64,000 nt of DNA, from assembly GCF_018294505.1 (NCBI RefSeq), contig NC_057803.1, positions 691,375,077 through 691,439,076 of the forward strand. The letters are read 5' to 3'. A model generated the notes under the pieces. The model searched no databases. It saw only the letters and a program-made list of their open reading frames with translations, and was not told where the DNA came from. Positions within the stretch are counted from its first letter, which is position 1; each line of letters opens with the position of its first letter. Source of the stretch: Triticum aestivum. Taxonomy: Eukaryota; Streptophyta; Magnoliopsida; Poales; Poaceae. Of the stretch, positions 34,501 to 45,256 are shown piece after piece. Made by a program: the position numbers and the translations under genes.

Positions 34501-37387
34501 TTCGTTATCTCTTCCCAGTTAGGGTTGCAGGTCATGGTCAAGAAGATGTCAGGCTTCCCGTAGGTATGGACAATTGCCATGGCATCCATATGTCTCCGTT
34601 TCATGTCGCGGTCGCCACCTGGGTACGTTCCAGGGAGTACAATCCTTACTCCAACAGCGCTTGCTCGGGTCTCCCCAGATGTAATTGCATCAACAACTCC
34701 CTTATATAGGTCGGCACGGATCTTTGTCTGGTTCTTCCTGTACCATTTCAACCTGCAACTCTCAATCTTGATGTACATGTCCACCCCCCATTGCTGGAGC
34801 AATCGTGCTCCACAGAGTATGGGATTGAATATACCAGGTCGTGTCTGTAGCATGTAACAGTAGTAGTCTCTCACGGAGACGCATAACCTGTTATTCCCCT
34901 CTGCATATGGATGAGTAACGCGGACATTAGGATTCATATGAGAACTATACAATTCATCTAAACGATAGAATACGCATAAGGCTTACCTGCATCCTGATCA
35001 TCATCATCATCATCATCACGTCTACCTCTTGGTTGTTGCACAACCGGCCAAGGGACATCACGTTTAGGTAGTTTCGGATGCCAACCGAGCTCACCCCTTG
35101 GGTAGAATAATGGGTAAGAGAGCGGGTCATACGAGCCAGACGTCACATGTATACTGTGCCTCTGGTTGTCGTTCCCGCAAAGTGTAATCCTTCGATCAAA
35201 CCTCTTCGCTAGGTCAGTGCCCTCCACCCAAATTGCAGCGACCTACTTCCTTTGATCTAGTCTCTGGTCCGTGTTGAGGTCTATCCTGTAATCGTCGAGG
35301 TTGTCCCTGTGGGCACCCAAACTCCTAAACGGCTGGGAGTATGGGTTTTCCTTGAGTATGTCCACTAACTTTCTGACGACATTCTGATCTAATTGCTTGG
35401 TGGCAGGCTGGCGATGGGTTAGGCCTGGGTCGTCCTCGTAGAAGTACAACTGTAGATGCTCTGGAACGGATGTTGTCCCGAAGGAATGAACGTTGTGGTA
35501 GATGGTGCCGTGCGCCCGGAAGGTGTACACCCCAGACTTCATGTTTGTGTAGCTTTCATCCAGGCTGACGCCGAGCGTTGTGAAGGAGAAGTGGCCGTTG
35601 AAGAATCGTATATTCTCCCGAAAATGCCTAGAGTCCGCATCCGTGCTAGACCAAAGCCTCATTAGCTCCGGGATGGGCTCCGGTTGCTTCAGCTCAATCT
35701 GCCCACTGCGACAGCAGAATCCCGGGGCCTCGGACACAAACTTATTGGCCTTGCAGTGGTCACAGTTCGCGGCGTGCTTGAGAATGTGTGTACTGTCGGG
35801 GAGGTTTGAGTACACATAGTCCAACGGATCATGGTCGACATAGGTATTGTGACTTGAGTCTCCCAATTCGTCGTGCTCCATGTCATCAACAACCGATCCT
35901 GCAAACAATGTTTCTAATTAATGCGATACTCCCAACGTGTGGATCTTGCTCAAGCTGGTGTACATACCTTCACCAGCAAACATGTAATACTCATCGTCGA
36001 ACAGGTTGTCAGGGTTGGCATTATCATTCATGAGACCACTAAGGTAAGCGTCCATGTCGTCTGCGCAGGTGCCGAATCAATAAATGAGGGTTCAGTGTCA
36101 AGGGATGCAAGGAGAGTAAGGATGGGAGTGTTACCTTCACTCCTGATCGTGTACTCCGGCGTGCTAGATGAGGTTGAGGCACCGTGTGCTTCAAGTACGG
36201 TTGGTTGTCCCGTTGAGCTCATTTTTGGTATGGAGATGGTCCTGGCGGTTGGGGTCTTCACCCTACTTGCAAAGCTTTCATTACGACGATCTAGCAGAGC
36301 CTTCCTCTCACCACGTGGCACCTGCGTACATGATTTTTGCTTGCCAATCTTCTCCCGACGCTTCTTCACCGCCATACCTCCCTTGCAAGCTCGCTCTCTC
36401 GTCCTAAGCTGAGCTCTGGACTCATGCCTCTGCTTGTCAGCTGCACTATCCGCTATTGTTAGTGGATCACTGGTTTGCTGGTCGACACTTTTTAGGTGAT
36501 CATCGTTTTCGATGAGGTCGCCATCTACAGCACCGTCACCAAAGGTTCTACTTAGGTATGCACCTGCAACATTTTTGAATTATCATAAATAACTGTTGAA
36601 TGATTAAAAAATGAAGGCTGATTGCTGATGGGACAACTACCATCGGTTTCGGTGTTGCGAATGTATGTGGCGGACGACATGACGGTAGGAGCATAATCGA
36701 GCTGTTCACCATGGGATTGTTGGGCAGGATCCAACATGACGATATTATAGGCGGCTACACCGATACGAAGCAAGTAAATATTTGTTTAATGCATACGAAC
36801 AAAAGATGTGGAGTACACATGCGAGAAATACCGTAAGTTTTGAAGGTGTGACCGCATGTGCTTGCCGCAGCTGAGGTTGCTAAATCAGGACGAGGCATCG
36901 CAATGGATTCAGCACACGGGGTGTTCCGCATAGCTTTCTCCCGTTGTCGGCGCTGAGCACTCATCTCCCCTTTCTGCTCTGGTGTCAAGCTATCTCGATG
37001 TTTCTGATCTGTCTCACGTCTTTGCGTGTTTATTTGTTCCTTCTTCTCCTTGTAAGTGGCTCGCCTCTTTGCATTTATAATATCTCTTTGCTGTTGTGAT
37101 AAGACATGACCAGTGTTTGTGTCGTCTTGTGTCTTCTTCTGATAAGCTGCTCGCCTCTGTGCATTTATATTTTCTCTTTGTTCTCTTGTGTCATGTTGTT
37201 TCTTCTTCTGGTAAGATTCCCGTCTGCGTGTGTTCAACTTATCGATCTGTTCTTGGTACCCTTCGTCTTCTTTTTTCTTTTTATAAGCTGCTCTTCTCCG
37301 TGCGTTCTTGGCAACCCGGGCCCTTGTAGCTGGATCTGTTATTGTACACATATATATACACATTAGCATCCGAACCAGAACATTCAA
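31552..37387 (-). pseudogene. Helitron RepHel transposase, degenerate
   Basis: Minus-strand pieces run from 37387 to 31552. The N-terminal part (37387-36755) repeats basic motifs of the type NARRRAAYKKKK and NAQRRAAYQKK. Then come a cysteine-bearing segment (CDHCKANKF..GFCC, in 35908-35243), YPLFYPRGELGWHPK, the Helitron-like N domain (MDAMAIVHTYGKPDIFLTMT), the HUH motif HAH (34329-34337), YLYKYIYKG with the candidate catalytic tyrosines, and a PIF1-type helicase: GPGGTGKT near 32900, LWDEAT near 32670, GGDFRQVLP, INKAQGQT and VALSRA. Breaks: TAG at 35243-35245, TAG at 34353-34355 (family Gln), a one-base frameshift near 33752 and TGA at 31969-31971 (family Arg). Several short introns are likely between 37387 and 34950. 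The product would nick and unwind Helitron DNA in the nucleus; this copy cannot. Confidence 0.92.
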
Positions 37388-39515
37388 GATAAATGATCTA
37401 ACGGTTGACTGGAGCTACAGGTTAATCGTATTTACCGCTACAATCATGCACCATGAGGGCTACAATATATCAATGATAAAACAAACCAGATTACGAGCAA
37501 GTGGACCGTGAGATATACCTGGACTCCCTTTGGGGAGTTCTATGGTTTCAGCAGAGGGGATTGTAGCTTCATGTATAACCAGGCCGCTCGACGGTTGTGG
37601 GTCAGATGCAATGGCATCTGAAATATTATTCAAATTAGTAAAAACCAATATCAGAGGCATTTAAACCTTTCTGATGAGTTATAAACAGGTCGCTCGATGG
37701 TTGTGGGGCACATCCCATGGCTTGCGAAAAGGGATTTTTCAAATTAGTAGAAACCAATCTTGAAATCAAATTACTAAAAACCAATATTGTTCAAATTCCA
37801 TATACCTGGACCCTCGCTCGGGAGTATATCAACATTGGTGATATCACCAAGAGGGCGTCGGAGGTTATTTGTCGCCTCCATTTGTCGCTGTCGGTGTTGC
37901 TTATAAAGATTCACCCTTTCCCACCGAGAACCAAACGGGGTCAAGTCATTTGAGGACATCACTGTCACAGACAACTATCATTGGAAAAACAGATCAACAA
38001 GTACCGTCGACTATATTTACCATACTTTAACCTACAATATCTCAGACCCATTAACATCAACCATTTGGAAAGCCCATGTCTTAGCACTAAGGAAGCGCCA
38101 GAGTTTAAACCCTCAATATTGTGATAACTAAACATATATATGCAACAAATGCTGGATTTATTCCTTCCTGCTTTTAAATAGTTTTTAGTTTTGCTGATTT
38201 TCCTCTGGTACTGAAGTGATTTATGTTGTTGAATGCACTCATCAGGTTACAAAACATGCAGAAAACCGATCACATGCTCACCAATACTCCAACGAGGCAT
38301 CACTACCTGGGTTCCTAGTTCATTGAAGAGACAAACATCAAAGTCTGGAAGATATTTTAGAAATGATGAAGTTGACGTCCAGCAAGAAGCTCAAGGAGTT
38401 TTAATGGGCCACATTAAAATCTGTGAGCTCATCGGAACAGGGCAGTAACCTTTTCATCCCCTTGCATACTATTTGAGGAAAGAGTTCTTAGAAAACAGTT
38501 GAGAACTACTGTACATCTCCATATGGCATTGCAGAACAAAGCCGGTGATTTACTAAAAAGTGATTTAGACCCTCGCTCTGCCATGTATAAAAATTGTGAC
38601 AATCGAAGCTTGCATTTCTCCATATCAAGAACGGGAGTATAGATTCTAATCGCAGAGATTTACCTCTTTTACAGCGATTCTAATACCATTTTCTTCCTTA
38701 AATCTAACAGCTCGATGCCTCGCTCGTACAAAAGAAGGCCATGTGTGCACCGCTGGAGCTATAATGAACAGTTCGGGCTACTACATAAGAACAGTTGCGG
38801 CACTCACCAACAAAGGTAAAGTTGCAAATTGTGAAGCGTGCACAACTTACTGCCCTGTGGTTTAAACTCGGTCGAACAGCAGTAGGTGCTAACCTGTTGC
38901 TCGCAGCCGCGGCGGCACCGGTGCCTCTTGCTCCGATGGGAAGTTTTGAAAGAAACAGGCCTCGCTCACGCCCTCCAATGGCAAACTGGTAGGATCCCAA
39001 ACCGAGACCTACAAGCATGGAGAAACAGGCCTCGCCCGTCCCGCTCAGAAACGTTTTGAAAAATTGTTTGTTGTTGTATATGGAAGGCGTAAGATGGACA
39101 GAGTATGATTGGTCGCTTTATTTTTGGGCATTGGAGGTGTAAGATGGAAAGAACGAAAAGATTGATTGGCGTTGTATGTCTGTTTGCGATTGCGATGTGA
39201 TTTGATTCCTGTTGTGTATGGAAAGTATTATTTGGAAAGAATAATATTGTTTGGAAAGGATGCCATCGGTTAATATTTGATTCCTCTTGTGTATGGAAAG
39301 TATTATTTGGAAAGGTTAATATTGTTTGGAAAGGATGCCATCGGTTAATATTGTTTGGCCTTTGTGGGGTTTATTTGGGATTGTCTCGGTTAATAAAAAA
39401 AATAAAAAAAATCGGTGGAAGTGGGATGGGATCTAGGGGTGGCCTCTCGTTCGAAGGGAGGGGGAAGGTACGAGCGAACGAAACCACGTACGGACTGAGA
39501 CATTAGGAGTAGAGA

Positions 39516-40945
39516 TTTACCGGTGCTGGTAGGTACCGGCATACCATCTGCCTCCATCGCGTTTCCTCAAGATTCGTGCTGTCAGACGGGGTATACATTG
39601 TAAATCGAATCCATCTGCTATACAAGGTCAATACAGCTGACATATCTGAGACAAAACAGTGACTGACAACTTTGCAGAAGAGAGAGATAGAATAGAGAGA
39701 CGATGCTACATGCATTCTATCTCCATACAAATGACATGTATTTAATTTCACCCTTATATTTTGCATGGTAGATATCTGTTAAATGAAATGTCAAGTTTTG
39801 AAACTTTTTATATATTTGGAATCATGGGGACAAGATCTTCAAAACAAGATCAATCTTGAATATATTTGAACTACTTTTAATTTTATATATTTCAATTATC
39901 ATTGAAATGACTTTCATAAAACATAAAATTGTTTCGCTTTGATAAGATATTTCATATATTTGAAATAATCAGTTTCGCACCTGAAACAATCCATTTCATA
40001 TTAACAAAATGAACCTAAATTGTTGCATAAAACTCACTTCGCTCATTTAAGAAATATAATTTCACTCATTTTAAAAACTTATTTCAATCCTTAAGAGACC
40101 GATTTCACAGGTTATTCCGGAAAAACTTGATTTCAGTCATTTTGATTTACTGATTATAGTTATTCAAAAAACATCTTTCAATTATTACCAAAAACAAGTT
40201 CACTCGTTTTATAAAATATGTTTGGCTCATTTTTTTGAAATAATCAGTTTCACATGTTTGAAATAGCAAGTTTCAAAATTTTGAAATAACTAGTTTCACG
40301 TATTTCACACCAAAAAACTGTGACATGTGTATTGAATAGGATTTCACTCATCTTAAAAATTTGGTTCCATTTATTTCAGAAAACTAATTTCACTTATTTC
40401 ATAAAATCATTTCAACAAACAATTTCACTACTTTCAAAACAAGATTTCACGCATTTAAAAAAATAAATTGAAATAATCAGCTCACATTGTTTAAATAACT
40501 AGTTTCGCATATTGCACACTGAAATATGATATTCTATTTCAATTTTTCTAAACAGTAAAATAGTAAATTAGTTTAAATATATTGAAGATTGGTCTTGTTC
40601 TACAAATCATGTGTCAAGGAATTTGAATATATATATTTTTTTCAATAATAGAACAGTCTTATAAAAGATATTGACCGTCTAAACTTTTAGGCAAAAATAA
40701 AATGCATGCAGTTGTTTTGGAGAGAGATAAGGAAGTTGATGCATGCATGCGGACCATACACAGGAAAGATTTATTTTATTGTTGAGAGGGACCTACTTAG
40801 CTGACACATATTTGACTATTAATAGATATACATGAGATTGCTGCCACAATACAAACCACTATACACATGCAATGGGCCCTTGGCGCACGAATCATAAAGT
40901 AGATGAAAGGTGGATGGCTCGCCGGTAGATACCCGAACCGGTAAA
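39516..40945. mobile_element. AT-rich element bounded by 25-bp inverted repeats
   Basis: 39516-39540 and 40921-40945 are inverted copies (tttaccggt..accggc) matching at about 19-20 of 25 positions. The 1.4 kb between them is strongly AT-rich, with many repeats of the word tttca and 'tttcactcatttt'-like phrases, and has no coding potential. No target duplication was found, so the class is unknown. It sits between RepHel and the right end of Helitron D. Confidence 0.4.
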
Positions 40946-41139
40946 AAGCACTTTGCGGTCCAGCGAGGCCTTGTGCTTTTCTTTCTTCTTTTCTCTCCTC
41001 TGTACCGGTTCAGAGCTGACTTATGATGATGATTGCGGGTTTAATTATTAAAAATTACAGGGACCTTTGTATAAAAACGCCGCGACAGTGAACCCGAAGA
41101 GTCAATCCGTGCTTTATTATTAAAAAAAATAAATAATTA

Positions 41140-43792
41140 CTAGTAAAAGAGCCCGTGCGTTGCAACGGGAGAAAAATAATAATATTGCCCCTAGCACAAT
41201 AAGCATTGCTCGAGACCCCTACAGGTGCGTGAGGGCCGTGTACGTCAGGACACCGGTGAGGAAAATGTCCCGTGGAAGCAGGTGGAAAATAATAGTGGAG
41301 GCCGTACATAAACCTAGCTGCTGGCTCAATCTCATATGAACAACCACCTGATATCTGGCTATCCCGACTAATGTATTTGCCTTGATAGTTGTTTCTGACC
41401 TCTTCTGATAGCTTCCTCGTCCATCCTGGGCCCTACCACCGATGCCTCCTTGGTCCAATCTTCTTTAATCATGTCCATCTTTTATTCCTTCTCCTTCTAG
41501 TAACTCTCACTTTATAGATGCATTGATTGCATCGTCTCTATCCCTGAAATCCACATGTTTAGATTTGTTCCAAAATTTTGCAATCCATAAATATAAGGAT
41601 TTGCCACCAAATAAAATGACATAAATATTCAAAATCAAACATCTGCGCATGTAAAATGGGGAGAATTTAAAACCTCAAAAAATGCATTCGAAAAAAGAAT
41701 GCTGAAGTAAATTCCCTTAAGAGCTTCTGAAAAGTCTCAATGTATATTTAAAAGATTTTTGGATGGACAACCCTTTCAATACGATTTATTGAACAATAAA
41801 TTCAGTTAATTCCTATGAACCATGGCAGGCTGAGTCGACAAATTGTGGCATGGGCGGTCGCTCATGAGAAAAGAAAACATGTATCTTTTGAGGATCACGA
41901 CATCAGCTCATGACATGGGGTATGATTCCGAGTAAATATATCTGCCCTTTGCTACTTTCTTGAAGATGACATCTTTGATACTCGACATAATACCTGTTGA
42001 AAGCAAATAATGTGATTAGTTTTGGAGAACAATAGTTGGATAAAACATATGATGCTATTGTTTTCATTACGGAGTTATGTACCAGTGGAAAGCAACCCTA
42101 TGCATGTCCTCACTCTTAATAATCTCATGCCAGGATTGCATCAACATCCAATTCTTTCAGTCTGACACGCAAATGAACTTTTATGAAGTATTGGATGGAA
42201 ATAATTTAAACTAACGGATAATTTTTTCCATTCTTTCGGAATAACAAAAAAACTATCACAAGATTTCTTTTTCAGACTGATCAGTTGTTTGTAATAACGA
42301 AAAAAACTAACAACTATTGGAAGAGAAGAATTACCCAAAAATCTTAGGAGAACTATTTGAGTGAAGCTTTCAGAAATATATAAAACCATCTAAGTTAGTC
42401 CACGTGAAATCAATTCACATACTTGGCATGTAGCGGACAGTTTACCTTTGATAAACTATAAGCAATTAACATTAGCAAATAGTTATATTCTTCTTGTTAA
42501 AGATGGCAAACAAAATCCACCAGAAGTTGTTAACTTATCATGCAATTGTATGTTTGTGTATCTTGTCCACAGAAGGTTTAAGCAACTGTCCAGTTTGGCA
42601 ATTCAGCAAGTTGAGGCTATATGGCGACTTGGAAAATAACACGCGGTGCCGAGTAATTTACATCATGATTATGCACTCTGACAGGGAGCAACAGCAAGAT
42701 ATTTCAGTGTTATTCCATTCGAATATACATCTTGAACTCTGCCGCCATGCCTTCCATCCCTCTGCCGATCTCTCTCCCAGCTGATCAACATCATTAGAAT
42801 TCAGAACAGGACCAAGAGCCTCTTACCTTACAGTCACGCTGGAACCCAAAAAATCGTCGAGCGGGCAGGGGCACAGTCACACGCACGGATTCCATCACCA
42901 CCAGTTTCTTTGGATACTTCATGGATACATAGTGCACGACGCCATCCAATACTAAAAAAGTATAGTGGTTTTCCACTCTTCCTCGTTGAATCCTGGTCTG
43001 ATTGACTCATTGACCCACATCTAGCCTCCAGCAAGTCAAAGCGAGATATGAGAAGAATTCCAGGTTGCAATCGCCGCTATCGATCACAGGTATGGCTTCA
43101 CAAGCTTCTGCAGCTCTCCGTGCGGCCGCCCTATAGAGCTACTCCATCACGGCCGCGCACTCTGACAGCAGCGCGTCGACGGCAAAGGCCAATCCTGTGG
43201 GATACCATCTATCTTTGGCGCTGGAGCTGCATACGGCGCCGCAGCAACTCGCACAACGTAACGTCCTCCTCGACAAGCGCAAGTCGAGAACGTGGCCGAT
43301 GAAGTGGACCTGGACCTCGCTCCATGACACTGAGCCTTTTCATCGGCAGATCCGTGTGCCGCCGGAAGGTCGCCCATGTCCAGGATGACCGCTACCTCGC
43401 CGTATCTTGGTGCGATGGCGGGCGATGGATCAGCGAAGGTCGGCTTTTTTTCTTGCGGGGCGGAAGATGAGAGACGAACACACACGTTCTGGCGGAGAGG
43501 AGGGACGTGTTCCAGTCTGCCTTCTAATAGTTCTTTTCGTTTGATCTATTTTTTTAGGAAAATCGAGAGACGGTCACGTGACCGACGCTAGTATCTTTAC
43601 AAAAGGTTTTTTTTCACTTGAAGGGTAATTTCGATGACGGTGAACCCGACCAATGCGTGCTTTATTAGTACCACCTCGTTTATATTACAAATTTTTGTCC
43701 ATACAAATTGTAAAAGCGTATTATGAGATGAGAAGAAAGCGCATTGTGACGGTGAATCCGGAGACCCAATCCGTACTTTATTATTAGGGAGA
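41140..43792 (-). mobile_element. Helitron E
   Basis: A then CTAG (41140-41143), 'taaaagagcccgtgcgttgc' and the rest of the hairpin give the 3' end. The 5' end is 'gacggtgaatccggagaccc' to 'attattagggaga' at 43792. A second, older end block (gacggtgaacccgacc, 43633-43655) lies inside, so this unit may itself be compound. The 5'-end subtype has 'ttagtaccacctcg' and 'agcg(c/t)attgtgacgg'. 43050-43500 is GC-rich and open on the minus strand for 112 codons, probably a captured exon I cannot name. 41450-43040 shows no recognisable gene. A perfect palindrome cggtcacgtgaccg lies at 43571-43584. Confidence 0.7.
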
Positions 43793-44021
43793 GACTAGTG
43801 CAAATGCCCGTGCGTTGCACCGGGCAACAAAAGAGGCACAACCTACTTAAGATCTAGCTCGAGAGATTTTCACACTGCAACTATGCCAATATGATGTTAA
43901 TATGCCGGCAGTTTATTGTGCCTCTGTTGCGATCCTCTTTCCAACCAACATAAATGAGCATTGTAGAACACTGATTTTGATGGATAAAGGGGATGCAGCA
44001 ACCAGATAAAGAAATCATATA

Positions 44022-44099
44022 CTCCCTCCATCCGGAAATAAGTGACATTGTTTTAGATTTTGAATTAAAACAGCTTCACTTATTTCCGCAAGGAGGGAG
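44022..44099. mobile_element. Stowaway MITE, TA target duplication
   Basis: 78 bp, from ctccctccatccgg to its inverted end aaggagggag, with TA at 44020-44021 and 44100-44101. Both terminal repeats are complete. Confidence 0.93.
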
Positions 44100-44706
44100 T
44101 AATAGTTAATGTTCTGTACATTATTGCACTTTGAATCCAACCAAACAAAGGTGCATTATGGTATTTAAAGTTAATTTCATCCTTATACTAATAAATCTTA
44201 GTCTGCAATCTTATGTACTGAAAGGAGAATCAAAAGAGGAGAACAACATATTTCCAGAGCTCTTAGATCCTTGATGACAAATTCTTATTGTTTCTGATAA
44301 ACTTGTGTTCTCCAATTTTAGCCCAACACTCTGAACTATCTCATCATACAGTTTTGATAAACAATACAAAGAATTGTTTTCGCTTTTGAATATGCTTGGA
44401 GATGAAAACTGCTTGTTGCTATTTATAAAGAATGGAAGTTGGTTATGTACTGATAAAGTGGTAGCACGTAATACCTCCACCACAAGAATTTTTGCCTTCA
44501 ATACATCCACATAATGTAATCCGACATTGTATCCCCTAAATCTGAAGGATTGTCACTGTATTAGTAATCTGCAAGACCACATATCGCCACATTCATCTAT
44601 TGGAGGGTTATCCAACAAAAAATCCTGTTATCACAACAGAACACAAGGTACAGAATAGAGTAGCGCACCCATTTATTAAAAGAAAACCATGCCAAACTTT
44701 AATAAC

Positions 44707-45256
44707 CTGTATATATGTGGCCATGTTTTTTAGAGCGACTTCGATGAAAATCAGGGGCTCCACTGGTCTTAATGAAGACAATAACATCACTCAGACCAAG
44801 TTACTAACAGACCTAAAACTATCATCTAGAAAGCTGTGATTTACTCTGTTTAACAAACAAAAATATGTGTTTATTTTGTCCCTAAGAAAATTTCAAACAT
44901 GTGTACAAAAATAGTACCCAGGTTGTGCAAGCTAAATATCTACATTTTCTAAGTTTCAGTTGTAGCATCAGGAGTAATAGTCCCACTGTGCAAAATTCAC
45001 AAGCAGAAACAAGATGTTCTAACTAACCTGGAATCGCCAGATGGAAGTAGCCGAAACAATGTGGCAAACACCTAGCCTTCTCTCCAGTCTATCAGATTTC
45101 TGATTGTATACACAACCTGAAAACTAAGAAAAAGAAATCATCAATTAAACCACAAGATAGCATATTGAACGATCTAATGGCGAGTCAGACACAAACTTCA
45201 TAAGCTACAATCTTCTCTAGCAAAGAGGCATGATCGTCCCAGGTTATCTGATGGTT
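44707..45256 (-). pseudogene. Malonyl-CoA decarboxylase, upstream exons, broken
   Basis: Three minus-strand exons with consistent GT/AG borders and phases: 45197-45256 encodes ITWDDHASLLEKIVAYE, 45028-45116 encodes IRNLID, ERRLG and HCFGYFHLAIP, and 44707-44762 encodes EPLIFIEVALKNMATYIQ. In MCD these segments follow one another (RITWxSPASLLEKI, AVHPI, RCFGFFHPxxPxEPLIFVEVAL) and come before the exons present in Helitron C. The middle exon has two small frameshifts; the outer two are open. Together the two Helitrons cover most of the conserved domain in separate parts, 29 kb apart. The next family exon downstream is missing here, where the sequence instead matches intron DNA of Helitron C (44370-44466). 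Confidence 0.8.

Larger units (their letters stand above)
19013..41112 (-). mobile_element. Helitron D, RepHel-encoding, with nested insertions
   Basis: The left end is A then CTAG (19013-19016), six bases, then 'gcccatgcgttgccacgggc', a variant Helitron 3' hairpin. The right end near 41112 is 'cgcgacagtgaacccgaag' followed by 'tcaatccgtgctttattatt', the minus-strand 5' end. No other such end was seen between them. The interval holds a minus-strand RepHel pseudogene (31552-37387). Removing the 8.8-kb Copia insertion leaves about 13.3 kb, a plausible size for an autonomous Helitron. Other cargo: a hAT element, O-methyltransferase and bHLH fragments, and an inverted-repeat AT-rich element. Unassigned: 20348-20592 (GC-rich), 29516-30224, 30420-31551 and 37400-39515, where I see no gene. 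Pairing of the two ends is inference. Confidence 0.55.

Noticed and set aside
43147..43500. Minus-strand 112-codon frame in Helitron E as a named gene
   Set aside because: It looks like captured exon DNA, but I could not match it to any family, so no product is claimed.
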